Translations under genes and position numbers: made by a program
Shown here: one piece after another, positions 42,701-50,591 of the stretch
Position numbering within the stretch: position 1 is the stretch's first letter
How the letters are laid out: every line of letters begins with the position of its first letter
Assembly (NCBI GenBank): GCA_030374765.1
Contig: JARGXX010000117.1
Span: 1 to 64,000, forward strand
Source of the DNA: Agarophyton chilense
Taxonomy: Eukaryota; Rhodophyta; Florideophyceae; Gracilariales; Gracilariaceae
DNA: 64,000 nucleotides
Reading direction: 5' to 3'
The notes under the pieces: model-generated
Seen by the model: only the letters and a program-made list of their open reading frames with translations
Told to the model about the DNA's origin: nothing
The model's database searches: none

Positions 42701-43726
42701 CGAGAGATGGAAAGTATGGGAATCATTAGGCGTTTTGCACATATCAGAGCTATCCACACCTTTACGCTTCCTATCAGGGCTATGATGTGCAACTCAGTCG
42801 CTCTAACAGGCGAGTCATACCCGATTCCTGATGGCGCCAAAATGCTCCTATCGCCACTAGTTGTTGCCAAGAGCACACATCTCCTCACATCGATATGGAA
42901 AGTTGCGAAACTTCGTGAACGCGGATCGTTGTGTGGGCAGTTCTTTACTCTTGGCAACATGCAGTTCATGGAAATCATGTTGAACGCCCCACAACACTGT
43001 AATGTGAAACAATTTTCTGTGTTAGAAAGTTTAGGAGCACTCGCTCGTGATGTCACGAGAACATTCTTCGAGTGGCTGACGATAAATCCTGGTCTAACTC
43101 TTGACATGGTGTTTGGGATGGATAAAGGCAGTTGTCAGATGTACACATCATACATTCGTCAGAAGAAAATTCAAGCTGCAAAGAAGCATGATGACAAGGA
43201 GTCTGGAAACGATTCGGATGTGTCACAACTTGCGATTGCGCCTCCGCCACGACATATCTGTGATGGAGATATTTCTAGGTCGCAAAGAAGCAGAGGCTTG
43301 AACTCGCAGAGAAAGAAAGCTGCTCGACGCAGGAAAAGACCAGAAAACCCCAAATTCGAATCGGACGAGGACGTCGATGATTTGGACAATCTTAACATTG
43401 GAATTATGGACTCAGACGACGGAAGCGATGATGGTCATGATGGGCATCAGAAGGCATCAATATTGAAAGCTCAAACCCCCAATGCCACAAATAGTAAAGA
43501 GCCCTTTTTGGAAAAGGCCAATCCGAGCACGGCTCAAGTTAGGACACGGAAAAGGGATAGAAGAAGGTTAAAAATACGAAACGAAGCTCCATCCGGGTTT
43601 CAAGAAAAAAGACAGGGAGAAAGGCCACAGCTCGACGAGGATGAGGATGTCGACGATTTGGACAATTTGAACTTCGGGATCTCAGAAAATGAGGATTTGG
43701 ATAAAGCAGTGACTAATGAAGTGTAA
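39791..43726 (+). CDS. TIMELESS/Tof1/Swi1 replication fork protection protein
   Basis: 1311-residue protein. The N-terminal third (residues 1-350) is a helical repeat region with the hallmarks of the TIMELESS family: a long all-alpha stretch (DALKDLYYMLNVEDSLNAL, VSLLQYYLEGKAAK, DNILTFFRNILSPP) and then the conserved RHSGGF segment (Tof1/Timeless RHSRFGG). Residues about 430-680 form a second helical block. The region from about 700 to 960 is acidic and low-complexity. A further globular helical part follows (about 980-1130), as in the C-terminal module of human TIMELESS. The protein acts with a Tipin/Csm3 partner at replication forks, holding helicase and polymerases together and signalling to the checkpoint. 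The C-terminus repeats an acidic motif twice (DVDDLDNLNIGI near residue 1193, DVDDLDNLNFGI near 1285). Confidence 0.85.
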   Translation: MAAVVEDSATPVSNTATLSVRQRLLLSQILQDIRTTVQHLSLPDVNPLSATDATAVDALKDLYYMLNVEDSLNALPARQFVFASRTAQTLLHPIIVALHSHPSSGDNQKRWSVPTYQALRTLCVLSTPIPDANQFLPRGCALDVYCRQLSSFLAHNAASLEALVSLLQYYLEGKAAKIEALASAESCRLEDARIDNILTFFRNILSPPRIKQGNPLLTTDLGTHLALVSALQKADFYTTLSVLFSSSNPDEMRLHTTNTVFITADIYAFTFRHSSPKSISHTLRSHPYLRQPNANPPNGLQGQSTGEYRIPPKRTISKTRASMLRTALLKERAAIGGSRAVTAGARWSNRHSGGFSLHKVSDPDARPATVAVPMKSRTKRIMSSKAMVQSKISFNPKRPFQEAVLVNSQVLCLWASKKRYVKLSSTAGRAVEQVRKDLQDSGLKALVKIASELIDTSFSNFVREMRDRIDETKERTKRENPETLTRAQTSFLSLVGCVVGFQRERYGKVRKEKLEEARALNAEIHQNYMKAVLSADFKILKKEWKTVDAAIEVETFKIAFRVLVESFEALKNIGKDEANIESIEVATFALLEMMKMLQGMSAHAELQENENLEQTAEANTLTSRELALNTLEDLFREEIFLNAPANLAKDFNSKVFSFRHLSNIVEFGYTFTSMLMDEEELHRLQVTKKKRNRKKKIVAEEGLGKEGEEPQRQLVHEGENECLSNDNLPSTDTPPSLRRARKVKRVTDNSDDDEDVVHDVDNARRVEGMNEALEQSKAVEKPESEASPTNTRFNDEPSNVLPSTSETPKVDESTQPLEPPAMEIGSHSMQEGGETEKQKTSGEGYNRTATSSPKSDLRQVLDEGAGVESKGLSPAVQGKVDKSSPIKEMLRADAQAEAKIKAKEKSEKAKRMLMADVENEGKTLQAKFVSTINEAISTGISLGRKEGTENGNIGEDVANQSGESDDEPEMREMESMGIIRRFAHIRAIHTFTLPIRAMMCNSVALTGESYPIPDGAKMLLSPLVVAKSTHLLTSIWKVAKLRERGSLCGQFFTLGNMQFMEIMLNAPQHCNVKQFSVLESLGALARDVTRTFFEWLTINPGLTLDMVFGMDKGSCQMYTSYIRQKKIQAAKKHDDKESGNDSDVSQLAIAPPPRHICDGDISRSQRSRGLNSQRKKAARRRKRPENPKFESDEDVDDLDNLNIGIMDSDDGSDDGHDGHQKASILKAQTPNATNSKEPFLEKANPSTAQVRTRKRDRRRLKIRNEAPSGFQEKRQGERPQLDEDEDVDDLDNLNFGISENEDLDKAVTNEV

Positions 43727-44476
43727 AATGAGAAAGGAGGAACACTTCGAGAGCCCTCGGAAACTTTATAGAAACCAGTTCTTACCCTATTCAATTTCAA
43801 GAAAAAAGTTCATAACTCCAATTTCGTTTTTCCAATTTATGTGTTGATGTAATGCACATGACATGCACGGTTTACGTTGAAGAAGAGGTTGTGTGGGATG
43901 TCGCTACTGTGGAAGGAAGCTAATCCAAAGACCTAGTTATGTGAACAAAGGTGTAAACACCATCGGGTTCTGAAAATTGGCGTACACTTCTCTATCTCTC
44001 TTCCTTTGCCTTGTATTGTAAGCTTTTGAACCTTTCTCGGGTGAGGAGCAGCCGCTAAGGTAATGACACCATGCGAGGGTCACATTTAATGCATGGTGTT
44101 GCTTTTCTAGCTGGTTACTTCGTCGTCATCTATACTCCGGTGCCCTGCACAGCGTATCCCAATCGTTTCATGATCCAGAATGTAGAGGCACGTGGAACAG
44201 GTTTTGAGAGGTTTTAAACCTCTGGTGTTCAGGTTCTAAATCCAATCGGCACAAAATTGACAACAAAAACGGCCCTCATAACGATGTTAAATAGCGAACA
44301 GACGCGCGGTCCGGGTTCCTCCTACGTTGCGCATGCGGTCATTTTGATTGTTTAGCGGTGCTTTCCATTCGCTTGTTTGTTCCTCACCAAAAGTGTCAAC
44401 GAGTGCAAAGCTTAATGTCTACAATCACTCTCACTCTCGCTCCGCCCCCTAGTACAACTACGACAAGAAAGTCGCG
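43727..44476. other. Intergenic region with promoter of the DUF4336 gene
   Basis: 750 bases with no gene seen. It contains a short palindrome, GAGGTTTTAAACCTC (44208-44222: 7-bp arms, 1-base centre), about 260 bases before the next start codon. Its role is unknown. Confidence 0.35.
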
Positions 44477-45316
44477 ATGAGCAACACAGAAAAGAAATCT
44501 GACGGCAAAGTTACTGTAGACCCTGGGCTCCACGAGCTTCATAATCCCTGTCTTTACGCCGTTCATTCTCTGTTCACGGCTGCCCCTGGGATCAGGTGTC
44601 CCTTGCGAACTGTATTCATCCAGCTACCAGACGGCAAGCTTCTCGTGTACTCCCCAACGAACCCGGATCTGCTTGACCTGGAGGCTGTTCAGGCACTGGG
44701 CGAAGTAACCGTTATTATTGCACCGAATAGCGTCCATTCAACGTATGCACAACGCACAAAGGAAGCCTTTCCAAACGCTACTCTGTATAGTTCGCCGGCG
44801 CTGAAGTCACGCTTCCCAGACACTGATTGGGGTACCATTGTAAGCTCCACTCTGGCCCTTTCCGAAGATGTCATCCTTTTCTGCTTGTCTGAGATGCTCG
44901 TCTTTCAAGAAATTGTACTTGTTCACATTCCGTCTCGCACTCTGGTAATCGCCGACACCGCATTTAATATCTCTAGAACAACTCTTCGAGGCGCAGGATT
45001 CGGTGTCAATGCATTCGTGCGCATCGGAAGAGGTATGGGTCCAATGCGTACTAGCGTTCCACTCATGTTCGCAATGTGGGCGTTTTGTTCAAAGTCTAAA
45101 CCGCAATTCGATGAGCTTTTATCGATGCCGTGGGACAGCGTTGTACCTTGTCATGGAGACATTATTGAAGGCACTGGCAAAGAAGCATTTCGGAATGGTA
45201 TATACAGGTTTATATCTTCGCCAGCATCACAAATCGCTGCTCGCGCGTGGCCCTATGTCGTGCTCATTGTGGCACCCATCATCGCGACCATTGCGTACGC
45301 AAGACTCATAAACTGA
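44477..45316 (+). CDS. DUF4336 (metallo-beta-lactamase-like) protein
   Basis: 279-residue protein. The block LRTVFIQLPDGKLLVYSP, then VIIAPNSVHSTYAQRTKEAFPN, LVIADTAFNI and VVPCHGDIIEG, is the ordered signature of DUF4336, a family with a metallo-beta-lactamase-like fold found in bacteria, fungi, algae and plants. The HxHxDH zinc motif of true beta-lactamase-fold hydrolases is not seen, which is normal for DUF4336. The last 25 residues are a hydrophobic helix (WPYVVLIVAPIIATIAYARL) followed by only two residues, so the protein is probably tail-anchored. The biochemical activity is unknown. It is convergent with the methyltransferase gene, 113 bases apart. Confidence 0.75.
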   Translation: MSNTEKKSDGKVTVDPGLHELHNPCLYAVHSLFTAAPGIRCPLRTVFIQLPDGKLLVYSPTNPDLLDLEAVQALGEVTVIIAPNSVHSTYAQRTKEAFPNATLYSSPALKSRFPDTDWGTIVSSTLALSEDVILFCLSEMLVFQEIVLVHIPSRTLVIADTAFNISRTTLRGAGFGVNAFVRIGRGMGPMRTSVPLMFAMWAFCSKSKPQFDELLSMPWDSVVPCHGDIIEGTGKEAFRNGIYRFISSPASQIAARAWPYVVLIVAPIIATIAYARLIN

Positions 45317-45429
45317 TGCGGTTTTCGAGCGCAAGAAGCTGTGAACTAAAACTGGTGAGATGCGACCTGAGCTTCCAGTAGTTCAGTAATGTCCGTCCAG
45401 CAGATTTTCTCAAGTCAGGCATAAACTTT

Positions 45430-46146
45430 CTATCCGATGGTCTCTGATACCGGGTTCGCATACATCTTGCTGCGGGCGCAAATGAGTCTCGATTCTCTGA
45501 TGTTATCGCGTGCTTTACCATCTTCAATAAGTTCATCTGATTCCACGGCCATATCAGCAGCAGCAAGAGAATCTTCGAAGTCCTCTTGATAAGTTACGTT
45601 TCCGAAGTCGATTGTGGTGATGGATGACAGCTTTGGTTTTAGCCATTCCAACCAAGTGTTTTTCTGAAGTTCAAAGGTTTGCGTGAAGAAGATGCGACCA
45701 TCTTGGCGATCAACCAGCATCTCCACCATTTTCTTTAGCACGTTAACTTGATCAGGAATTATCATGAAACTCCCACTGAAATAAATGTGATTGTACAGTC
45801 TGTGATCCGGTGGCTCGAAGGATCTGATGTCTGCCTGTGCGACTAACACAAACTTCGCTAACCCTGCCTGGTCTATGCTTTCTTGGCATGTTTTGACGTA
45901 CGCCTCATCATAGTCAACCCCCTGAACGGTAATGTTCTTTGCCCGGAGAATGCTTTCATTTGCGATCAGAGCAGCTCCAGTACCGATACCGACATCCAAA
46001 ACGTGACTGTTCTCCGGAACCCTCTCCAATACCAATCTGTACCACTTCGACGTAAAAGCTGTAATAGATTTATCATAGATAAAGGAGCGAGCACGATTCC
46101 ACAACGAATTCCCCACTTGCGGCGAGCCTCGTTCAGTTGCCGACAT
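45430..46146 (-). CDS. SAM-dependent methyltransferase (class I)
   Basis: 238-residue protein, started at MSATERGSPQ (ATG at 46146); the longer frame begins only at TTG. Motif I of class I methyltransferases is clear (HVLDVGIGTGAAL, residues 48-60), followed by an acidic residue after beta-2 (VQGVDYDEAYV) and motifs II/III (FVLVAQADIRSF, YNHIYFSGSFMIIP). The length and the N-terminal WNRARSFIYDKSITAF segment suggest a small-molecule or lipid methyltransferase of the Methyltransf_25/UbiE type, but the substrate cannot be inferred. Confidence 0.75.
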   Translation of the reverse strand: MSATERGSPQVGNSLWNRARSFIYDKSITAFTSKWYRLVLERVPENSHVLDVGIGTGAALIANESILRAKNITVQGVDYDEAYVKTCQESIDQAGLAKFVLVAQADIRSFEPPDHRLYNHIYFSGSFMIIPDQVNVLKKMVEMLVDRQDGRIFFTQTFELQKNTWLEWLKPKLSSITTIDFGNVTYQEDFEDSLAAADMAVESDELIEDGKARDNIRESRLICARSKMYANPVSETIG

Positions 46147-48554
46147 TTTAAATTCAGAGCCTTGCCCTAGCAAACTGGAATAAGATACTGTGTGTGGGTA
46201 GATATCAATGCCATGAAGTTAAGATGCCGTTTGCTGACAAAGCGATCTCGATTAGCAATCTGATTCAGCGCAGGGCGTCGTATCTGATGGATGACCTTTA
46301 CTTTATAGCAGAATCTTCTCGCCGTGGAAAATTGGAGAGCCCGGGAAATTGAGCACTGGCTCATTCAGGATTGCCAAAATCTGGAGGCAATATGGAAGTA
46401 CACAATCTTCATATACAGAAACTGCCCTTTTGATGATCGAAATTCGATCTGGCTGGATGAACAACGTCTATTTACTCTCTATGAAGCGAAATCCGCGTAA
46501 TGGTTTAAGCGTCATGGCACTCCAAGAACTTGCGGGTAGATGCGTCGGTCTTGGAGGCCATTCTTTCAAATATTAGCGCCAGTAGCCTACCAAGCCTGAA
46601 GTAGTAAACCACATGGGAAGGCCAAACGATTCATATTTCGCCCCTACTCATGTTGAGTTGACGCTTCGCGTTTGTTTTTTGCGTCCATATCACCACTGAG
46701 AACGTCCGTCAGAGGCCGCTCACTTTTCCTGTTGAGATCCACACATACGAGGAGAACGTTTGTGCTCTCTTTCTACGTACCTTCGTAGTTCAACACTCCT
46801 CCAAATACGGTGGATATCGCGGATAGTGTACAATATTTTTGTCTAGTTTCAATTATCGACCTTATTCCTTCTAAAGGGTAGTCTGTTTACGCCATGTTTT
46901 CCACTTCTGCGACTGCAACAGGAAACAAATGTAATCAACAAGACAGAGAGCTCCCCTACTTTCGCCTATTACGCATGAGATTCTCGAACTGGCTTCAAAT
47001 ATAAATCTATATGGGAGCTACGAATTGTTTGGACTGTGATTGCTGAGTAGTAGTCAGACCACAAAAATACCCCATTCCTCTACGCCGATACGAAGAGCCT
47101 TGTGCTGTTCGTCCTCTTCCTCGACAGCGGCTTTCGTTTGGTGGGTCTCTACGATGAGCTTTTGAGAGCCATCGGAACCCTGCGTACCAGGACTGGAAAA
47201 GTCGCCAGAACAAGCATCCAGCAACTTTGGGAACTCCAAACGTTCTGAAAGTCTCATCTTTCCCGCCATTTTATCACTGCACACCAAACACCCCTCTTCA
47301 CTTTCAGCTGCAGCATGACTTTTCTTACTTTGACTTGGAAGGGGTTTATGGGGCGAGAGGGTGTCCAAGATTTTCCCCACGGTATCCTCCGTCTGCAAAA
47401 GATTATTCGAAGGATGCAGCACCATCGGTTTGACGGTTTGAAGCTTTGGCGACATAATTCACCCGCGCGCCCTCTCTAGTTGTTGCCAGTCCGGAGCACC
47501 ATGTAGAACAGTTTTTTCGCACCATGCAAGAGCTTCTTGGGCAGCATGCGGATGGAAAGGCCTTTAAAACTTTTCGCTGTCATGCGAAACGGCAGGATAT
47601 GGAAATACGCAAACAGATATACGTTTCCTTACATCTCATTCTAACCTTTTTCATCTGGGGAGATGGTCAGAGGATGATGGCGGTATAAGAAGCTCCTAGA
47701 CATGCATTGGCCGAACGCAACGTGGGAATGGACTGACGGGCGAGGAGGGATGGGCAGACGACAGTTGGGGAAAGCACAACAGAGTCCATGAAGAGCATGT
47801 TGTGTAGCTTTGTGCAATGAAGAGAGCGAGTTGAACCTTACCCTGAACTGATTCCTGACTCTAATGTTCTCTCGGTATTCGTCTCCGAGCCGTCATTGCT
47901 GCATCCCAGGTCTGTATACTAGACGTCATCCTACCCGATACATACAAGCAGTGGATTTAGAAAGGGTTTCCGATTTAATCTTAGGATGTCTGCGGCATTT
48001 GCACGTCATGTAATCACCATACGGTTCCTTTCTTTTTCGTGTTGTCTGCAATTCTGATTTTGTCGAATGCTTGGGCAGTGTGAACACAGCGTCTGTATTC
48101 TTGCGTCGATTGCGATTCCATGATTGCAAATTGCAGAATGAAGCTGACACGATTACGAAGAATGCCATTGAAAATTGTAGCTACAGATATTTGAACTAAA
48201 TCTACGAAGTACAGTGAATTGCAGGAAAACACGAAGCTAAGCACCATGGGAACAGGGAAGGATATCGCAGCTCTGGAACTCTTTAGGATATATTCGCGCT
48301 TCCCAACTTCAAATTCTGGATCACGCGGCAGTTAAAGCCAGACATGGGTCTAAGCCGTAGACTCTACTGTTTGATCGAGGTTGGCGTCCATCGCAACAAT
48401 CCCTATCTGGACTGCAATGGATCTCGCTCACAACAAATCGAACTAGCAGCTTTCAGGTCTGAACTGGAAAAGAACTAGAGAGACAGGGCCAATGCTCAGC
48501 ATCCAGGCTTGACACGTCGCATGGCGCTGCAATTGCAGCTCAAGCCAAGAGTTC
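46147..48554. other. Long intergenic region
   Basis: About 2.4 kb with little coding signal, the largest gene-poor gap outside the retroelements. Apart from the small frame at 47054-47455 I see no gene, tRNA or repeat. Composition is close to even and no tandem array is visible. Confidence 0.4.
47054..47455 (-). CDS. Possible small hypothetical protein, 133 codons
   Basis: An ATG-initiated frame (MSPKLQTVKPM) in the middle of a long gene-poor gap. The protein is hydrophilic, with two Cys (EEGCLVCSDKM) and an acidic tail (AAVEEEDEQH), and has no domain I recognise. It may be chance. Confidence 0.25.
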   Translation of the reverse strand: MSPKLQTVKPMVLHPSNNLLQTEDTVGKILDTLSPHKPLPSQSKKSHAAAESEEGCLVCSDKMAGKMRLSERLEFPKLLDACSGDFSSPGTQGSDGSQKLIVETHQTKAAVEEEDEQHKALRIGVEEWGIFVV

Positions 48555-49310
48555 ATGCGCAGCCGATGCGGAGCTCATCATCATGAAACAAGCCGCGCCG
48601 TAGAAGCTCACCGCGCGCCTCGCGCATCGCCCGCGCTTCGTCCGAGCATCATCATGCCGCCGCGCGCCTCGCCATCGCCCGCCTTCTGCGCGTGCGCGCC
48701 CTTACGTCGAGCGGCGCCGGCGCGTCTCCGAAACGGCTCGTCTGACCAGTGTGCTTCGCGGCGCGCATTCGCAACGCTTTCCATTTCGCGTCGCGCCGTA
48801 TTACGCGCTCTGCCGCTACTTCCGCTGTTACTTCCGTCTTTTCCAGCGGTTGCATCACCGCCACCGCCGCCGCTGGACAAGTCTGTGACGCCCGTGCTCA
48901 TGTGTCGGCGAATCATGACGCCGGTGCAGCGCTACATTCGCGAGGGCGCTTGGGATAAAGGTCGTACCAACGTCAACTACTGCACGCGTGTTTTGGCGCT
49001 GCGCAAGAACATGCGCGCCGCTGCAGAGCAGTTGCGCGGCGACGACTACTACGACGCGCTCGACATTTCCGCCGACTTGGAGAACACCATGACGCAGCTT
49101 GACGCCAGCCTGTACACGCCGTTGTTCATCCCTGCCGATGACGGTGTCAGCGTCGAGCAGGCAAAGTACCAGGCGCAGGCTTCCAACTACTATGCCGACG
49201 CCGTCAGCTCTATCGACACTTTTTTGAGCAAACTTCCTGCCGACGTTTTAGAACGTGCTCGCACCAAGGCCGCCGCCGCAAAGTTTGAGATCTCCTTCGA
49301 GGAAGAGTAA
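48555..49310 (+). CDS. Thylakoid-lumen PsbQ-like protein
   Basis: 251 codons from the first ATG. A second ATG at 48654 (MPPRASPSPAF) gives a more typical red algal transit peptide and may be the true start. The precursor is bipartite: a basic Ser/Ala/Arg-rich plastid leader, then a twin-arginine signal (ISRRAVLRALPLLPLLLPSFPAVA) that points to Tat import into the thylakoid lumen, with cleavage after AVA. The mature part (about 150 residues) is an all-helical bundle (WDKGRTNVNYCTRVLALRK, ALDISADLENTMTQLDASLY, YYADAVSSIDTFLSKLP) resembling PsbQ/PsbQ', an extrinsic subunit stabilising the oxygen-evolving centre of photosystem II. Another four-helix lumenal protein remains possible. It is convergent with the prenyltransferase gene, 28 bases between stops. 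Confidence 0.55.
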   Translation: MRSRCGAHHHETSRAVEAHRAPRASPALRPSIIMPPRASPSPAFCACAPLRRAAPARLRNGSSDQCASRRAFATLSISRRAVLRALPLLPLLLPSFPAVASPPPPPLDKSVTPVLMCRRIMTPVQRYIREGAWDKGRTNVNYCTRVLALRKNMRAAAEQLRGDDYYDALDISADLENTMTQLDASLYTPLFIPADDGVSVEQAKYQAQASNYYADAVSSIDTFLSKLPADVLERARTKAAAAKFEISFEEE

Positions 49311-49338
49311 ACAAAAAAAAAACAGCACTACTACCCTA

Positions 49339-50247
49339 CTACTGCTCCTCTTGCTCCTGCCCCTCGTCGACAAGGCTCATCCAGTATTTTCTTCGGATGA
49401 CGTCGTGCTGTGCCAAAAACGCACAGTGCTTCTTCACCTCCTCCTGGCTCTGTTTCAATGCCCCATGCGCTAGCAGCCGTCTGGGGGGCAGGCATCGTTC
49501 GTCCTTGCCCAATATATCGCGCACAGCCTGCAGCGCCAGCTCCTTTCCTACCGCCTGTTCGCACAAGGCGTTTATGAAGTTCCACACCGCCTCGTTGTTA
49601 CTGGCCTTTTTCATGATTTTGAGTGCGTACACCATCTCATCCTCGCCACGCTCCAGCAGCGCGCCTGTAGTGCTGAGCACCATCCAACGGTGGTTCCACG
49701 CCGAATTGTTGCGAATGTCGCGCGTTATGTACCACTCGGTGGAGTGTAGCTCGCCATCCTTGAGTCCCTGTCTAACCAGCCAGGCGCGATGTGCCCATGC
49801 ATGGTAGTTCTTCTCATCTTCTGCCAGCACGATGTCGGTGAACTCTCGTTCGTGCTGCAGGCCAAACTGCGTGGCGCAGAAGCGGCGGTGCCCCCAGGCC
49901 TGGTAGTTCTTGGCAGATTCGGATTCGGTGATGAGCGATGCGCAAAAGGCCATTTCCTTCTCCCACACGCCTGGATCCTCTACGGCAAGCGCCTCGGCCG
50001 ACTGCCGGCGCAGCAACCATGCAGTGACGTTGCTACCATTATGCTCTAAAGCCGCCGTGGCCAACTGATGGGTGCGCGCACTTCTTTCCGAAGTGCGCAA
50101 CACGGCGTGCATCAACGCGTATATGTGCGACGCGGAGGAGGGTTCATCGAGACGCAGAATTTGAGAAGGCGTGATTGGCGAGTAACTCACATCGGAAAAC
50201 TCGGAGATGATCGGGTGAAGCTCCGCGGATTTGGATTGCTCGGCCAT
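49339..50247 (-). CDS. Protein farnesyl/geranylgeranyltransferase type I alpha subunit
   Basis: 302-residue protein of the prenyltransferase alpha family. It shows the PPTA repeats: NVTAWLLRR (73-81), NYQAWGHRR (114-122), NYHAWAHRAW (147-156), NNSAWNHRW (180-188) and a weaker NNEAVWNF (217-224). The NYxxWxHR core and short length match FNTA, the shared alpha subunit of farnesyltransferase and geranylgeranyltransferase I, rather than the longer Rab GGTase alpha. With a beta subunit it attaches isoprenoids to CaaX proteins in the cytosol. It is head-to-head with RPC5 across a 344-base promoter that contains a 15-bp tandem repeat. Confidence 0.92.
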   Translation of the reverse strand: MAEQSKSAELHPIISEFSDVSYSPITPSQILRLDEPSSASHIYALMHAVLRTSERSARTHQLATAALEHNGSNVTAWLLRRQSAEALAVEDPGVWEKEMAFCASLITESESAKNYQAWGHRRFCATQFGLQHEREFTDIVLAEDEKNYHAWAHRAWLVRQGLKDGELHSTEWYITRDIRNNSAWNHRWMVLSTTGALLERGEDEMVYALKIMKKASNNEAVWNFINALCEQAVGKELALQAVRDILGKDERCLPPRRLLAHGALKQSQEEVKKHCAFLAQHDVIRRKYWMSLVDEGQEQEEQ

Positions 50248-50591
50248 GTGGAAGCGGCGTGTGTAGATACGGTTGGTACTTCAACGCCGCCGGAGTTTGT
50301 GTCGTTGGGGGGAGGGGGGTGACGAAACACAGTCCAACTGGCGGATGCGATCAAAGGCGTGTTGCGATTCGCGACTTTTGTTTTTTTCTTTCTTGCGCAC
50401 GTGTGCCATGTGTTAGGTTTGCGCTTCGGTGCATGCCGTCGCGATGCATGCCTCCGCGATGCATACCGCCGCAATGCATGCCGCCGCAATGCATGCCGCC
50501 GCAATGCATGCCGCCGCCATGTATGCCAGTGCGCCTCCCCGCCGCAATCGGCCGCGAGCAACGAGGAGCGCCTGCTAAGTTGTTCCGCGTG
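50248..50591. promoter_or_regulatory. Divergent promoter region, FNTA / RPC5
   Basis: 344 bases between two head-to-head start codons. The half next to RPC5 is taken up by a seven-unit 15-bp tandem repeat. The RPC5 frame stays open through it, so part of it could be translated. Confidence 0.5.
50431..50535. repeat. 15-bp tandem repeat, seven units
   Basis: Units of GCATGCCGCCGCAAT with small variations, end to end from 50431 to 50535; the fourth and fifth are identical. Each contains or nearly contains the palindrome GCATGC. In the RPC5 frame it would read as a five-residue repeat (MPPQC). On the other strand it reads GGMHC-like. It lies between two divergent genes, so it may be a promoter minisatellite. 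Confidence 0.85.

Noticed and set aside
44205-44245. tRNA-like T-arm (TTCAGGTTCTAAATCC)
   Set aside because: The arms do not pair and no acceptor or anticodon arm can be drawn.
50431-50535. CRISPR-like array
   Set aside because: Units are contiguous 15-mers with no spacers. It is a simple tandem repeat.
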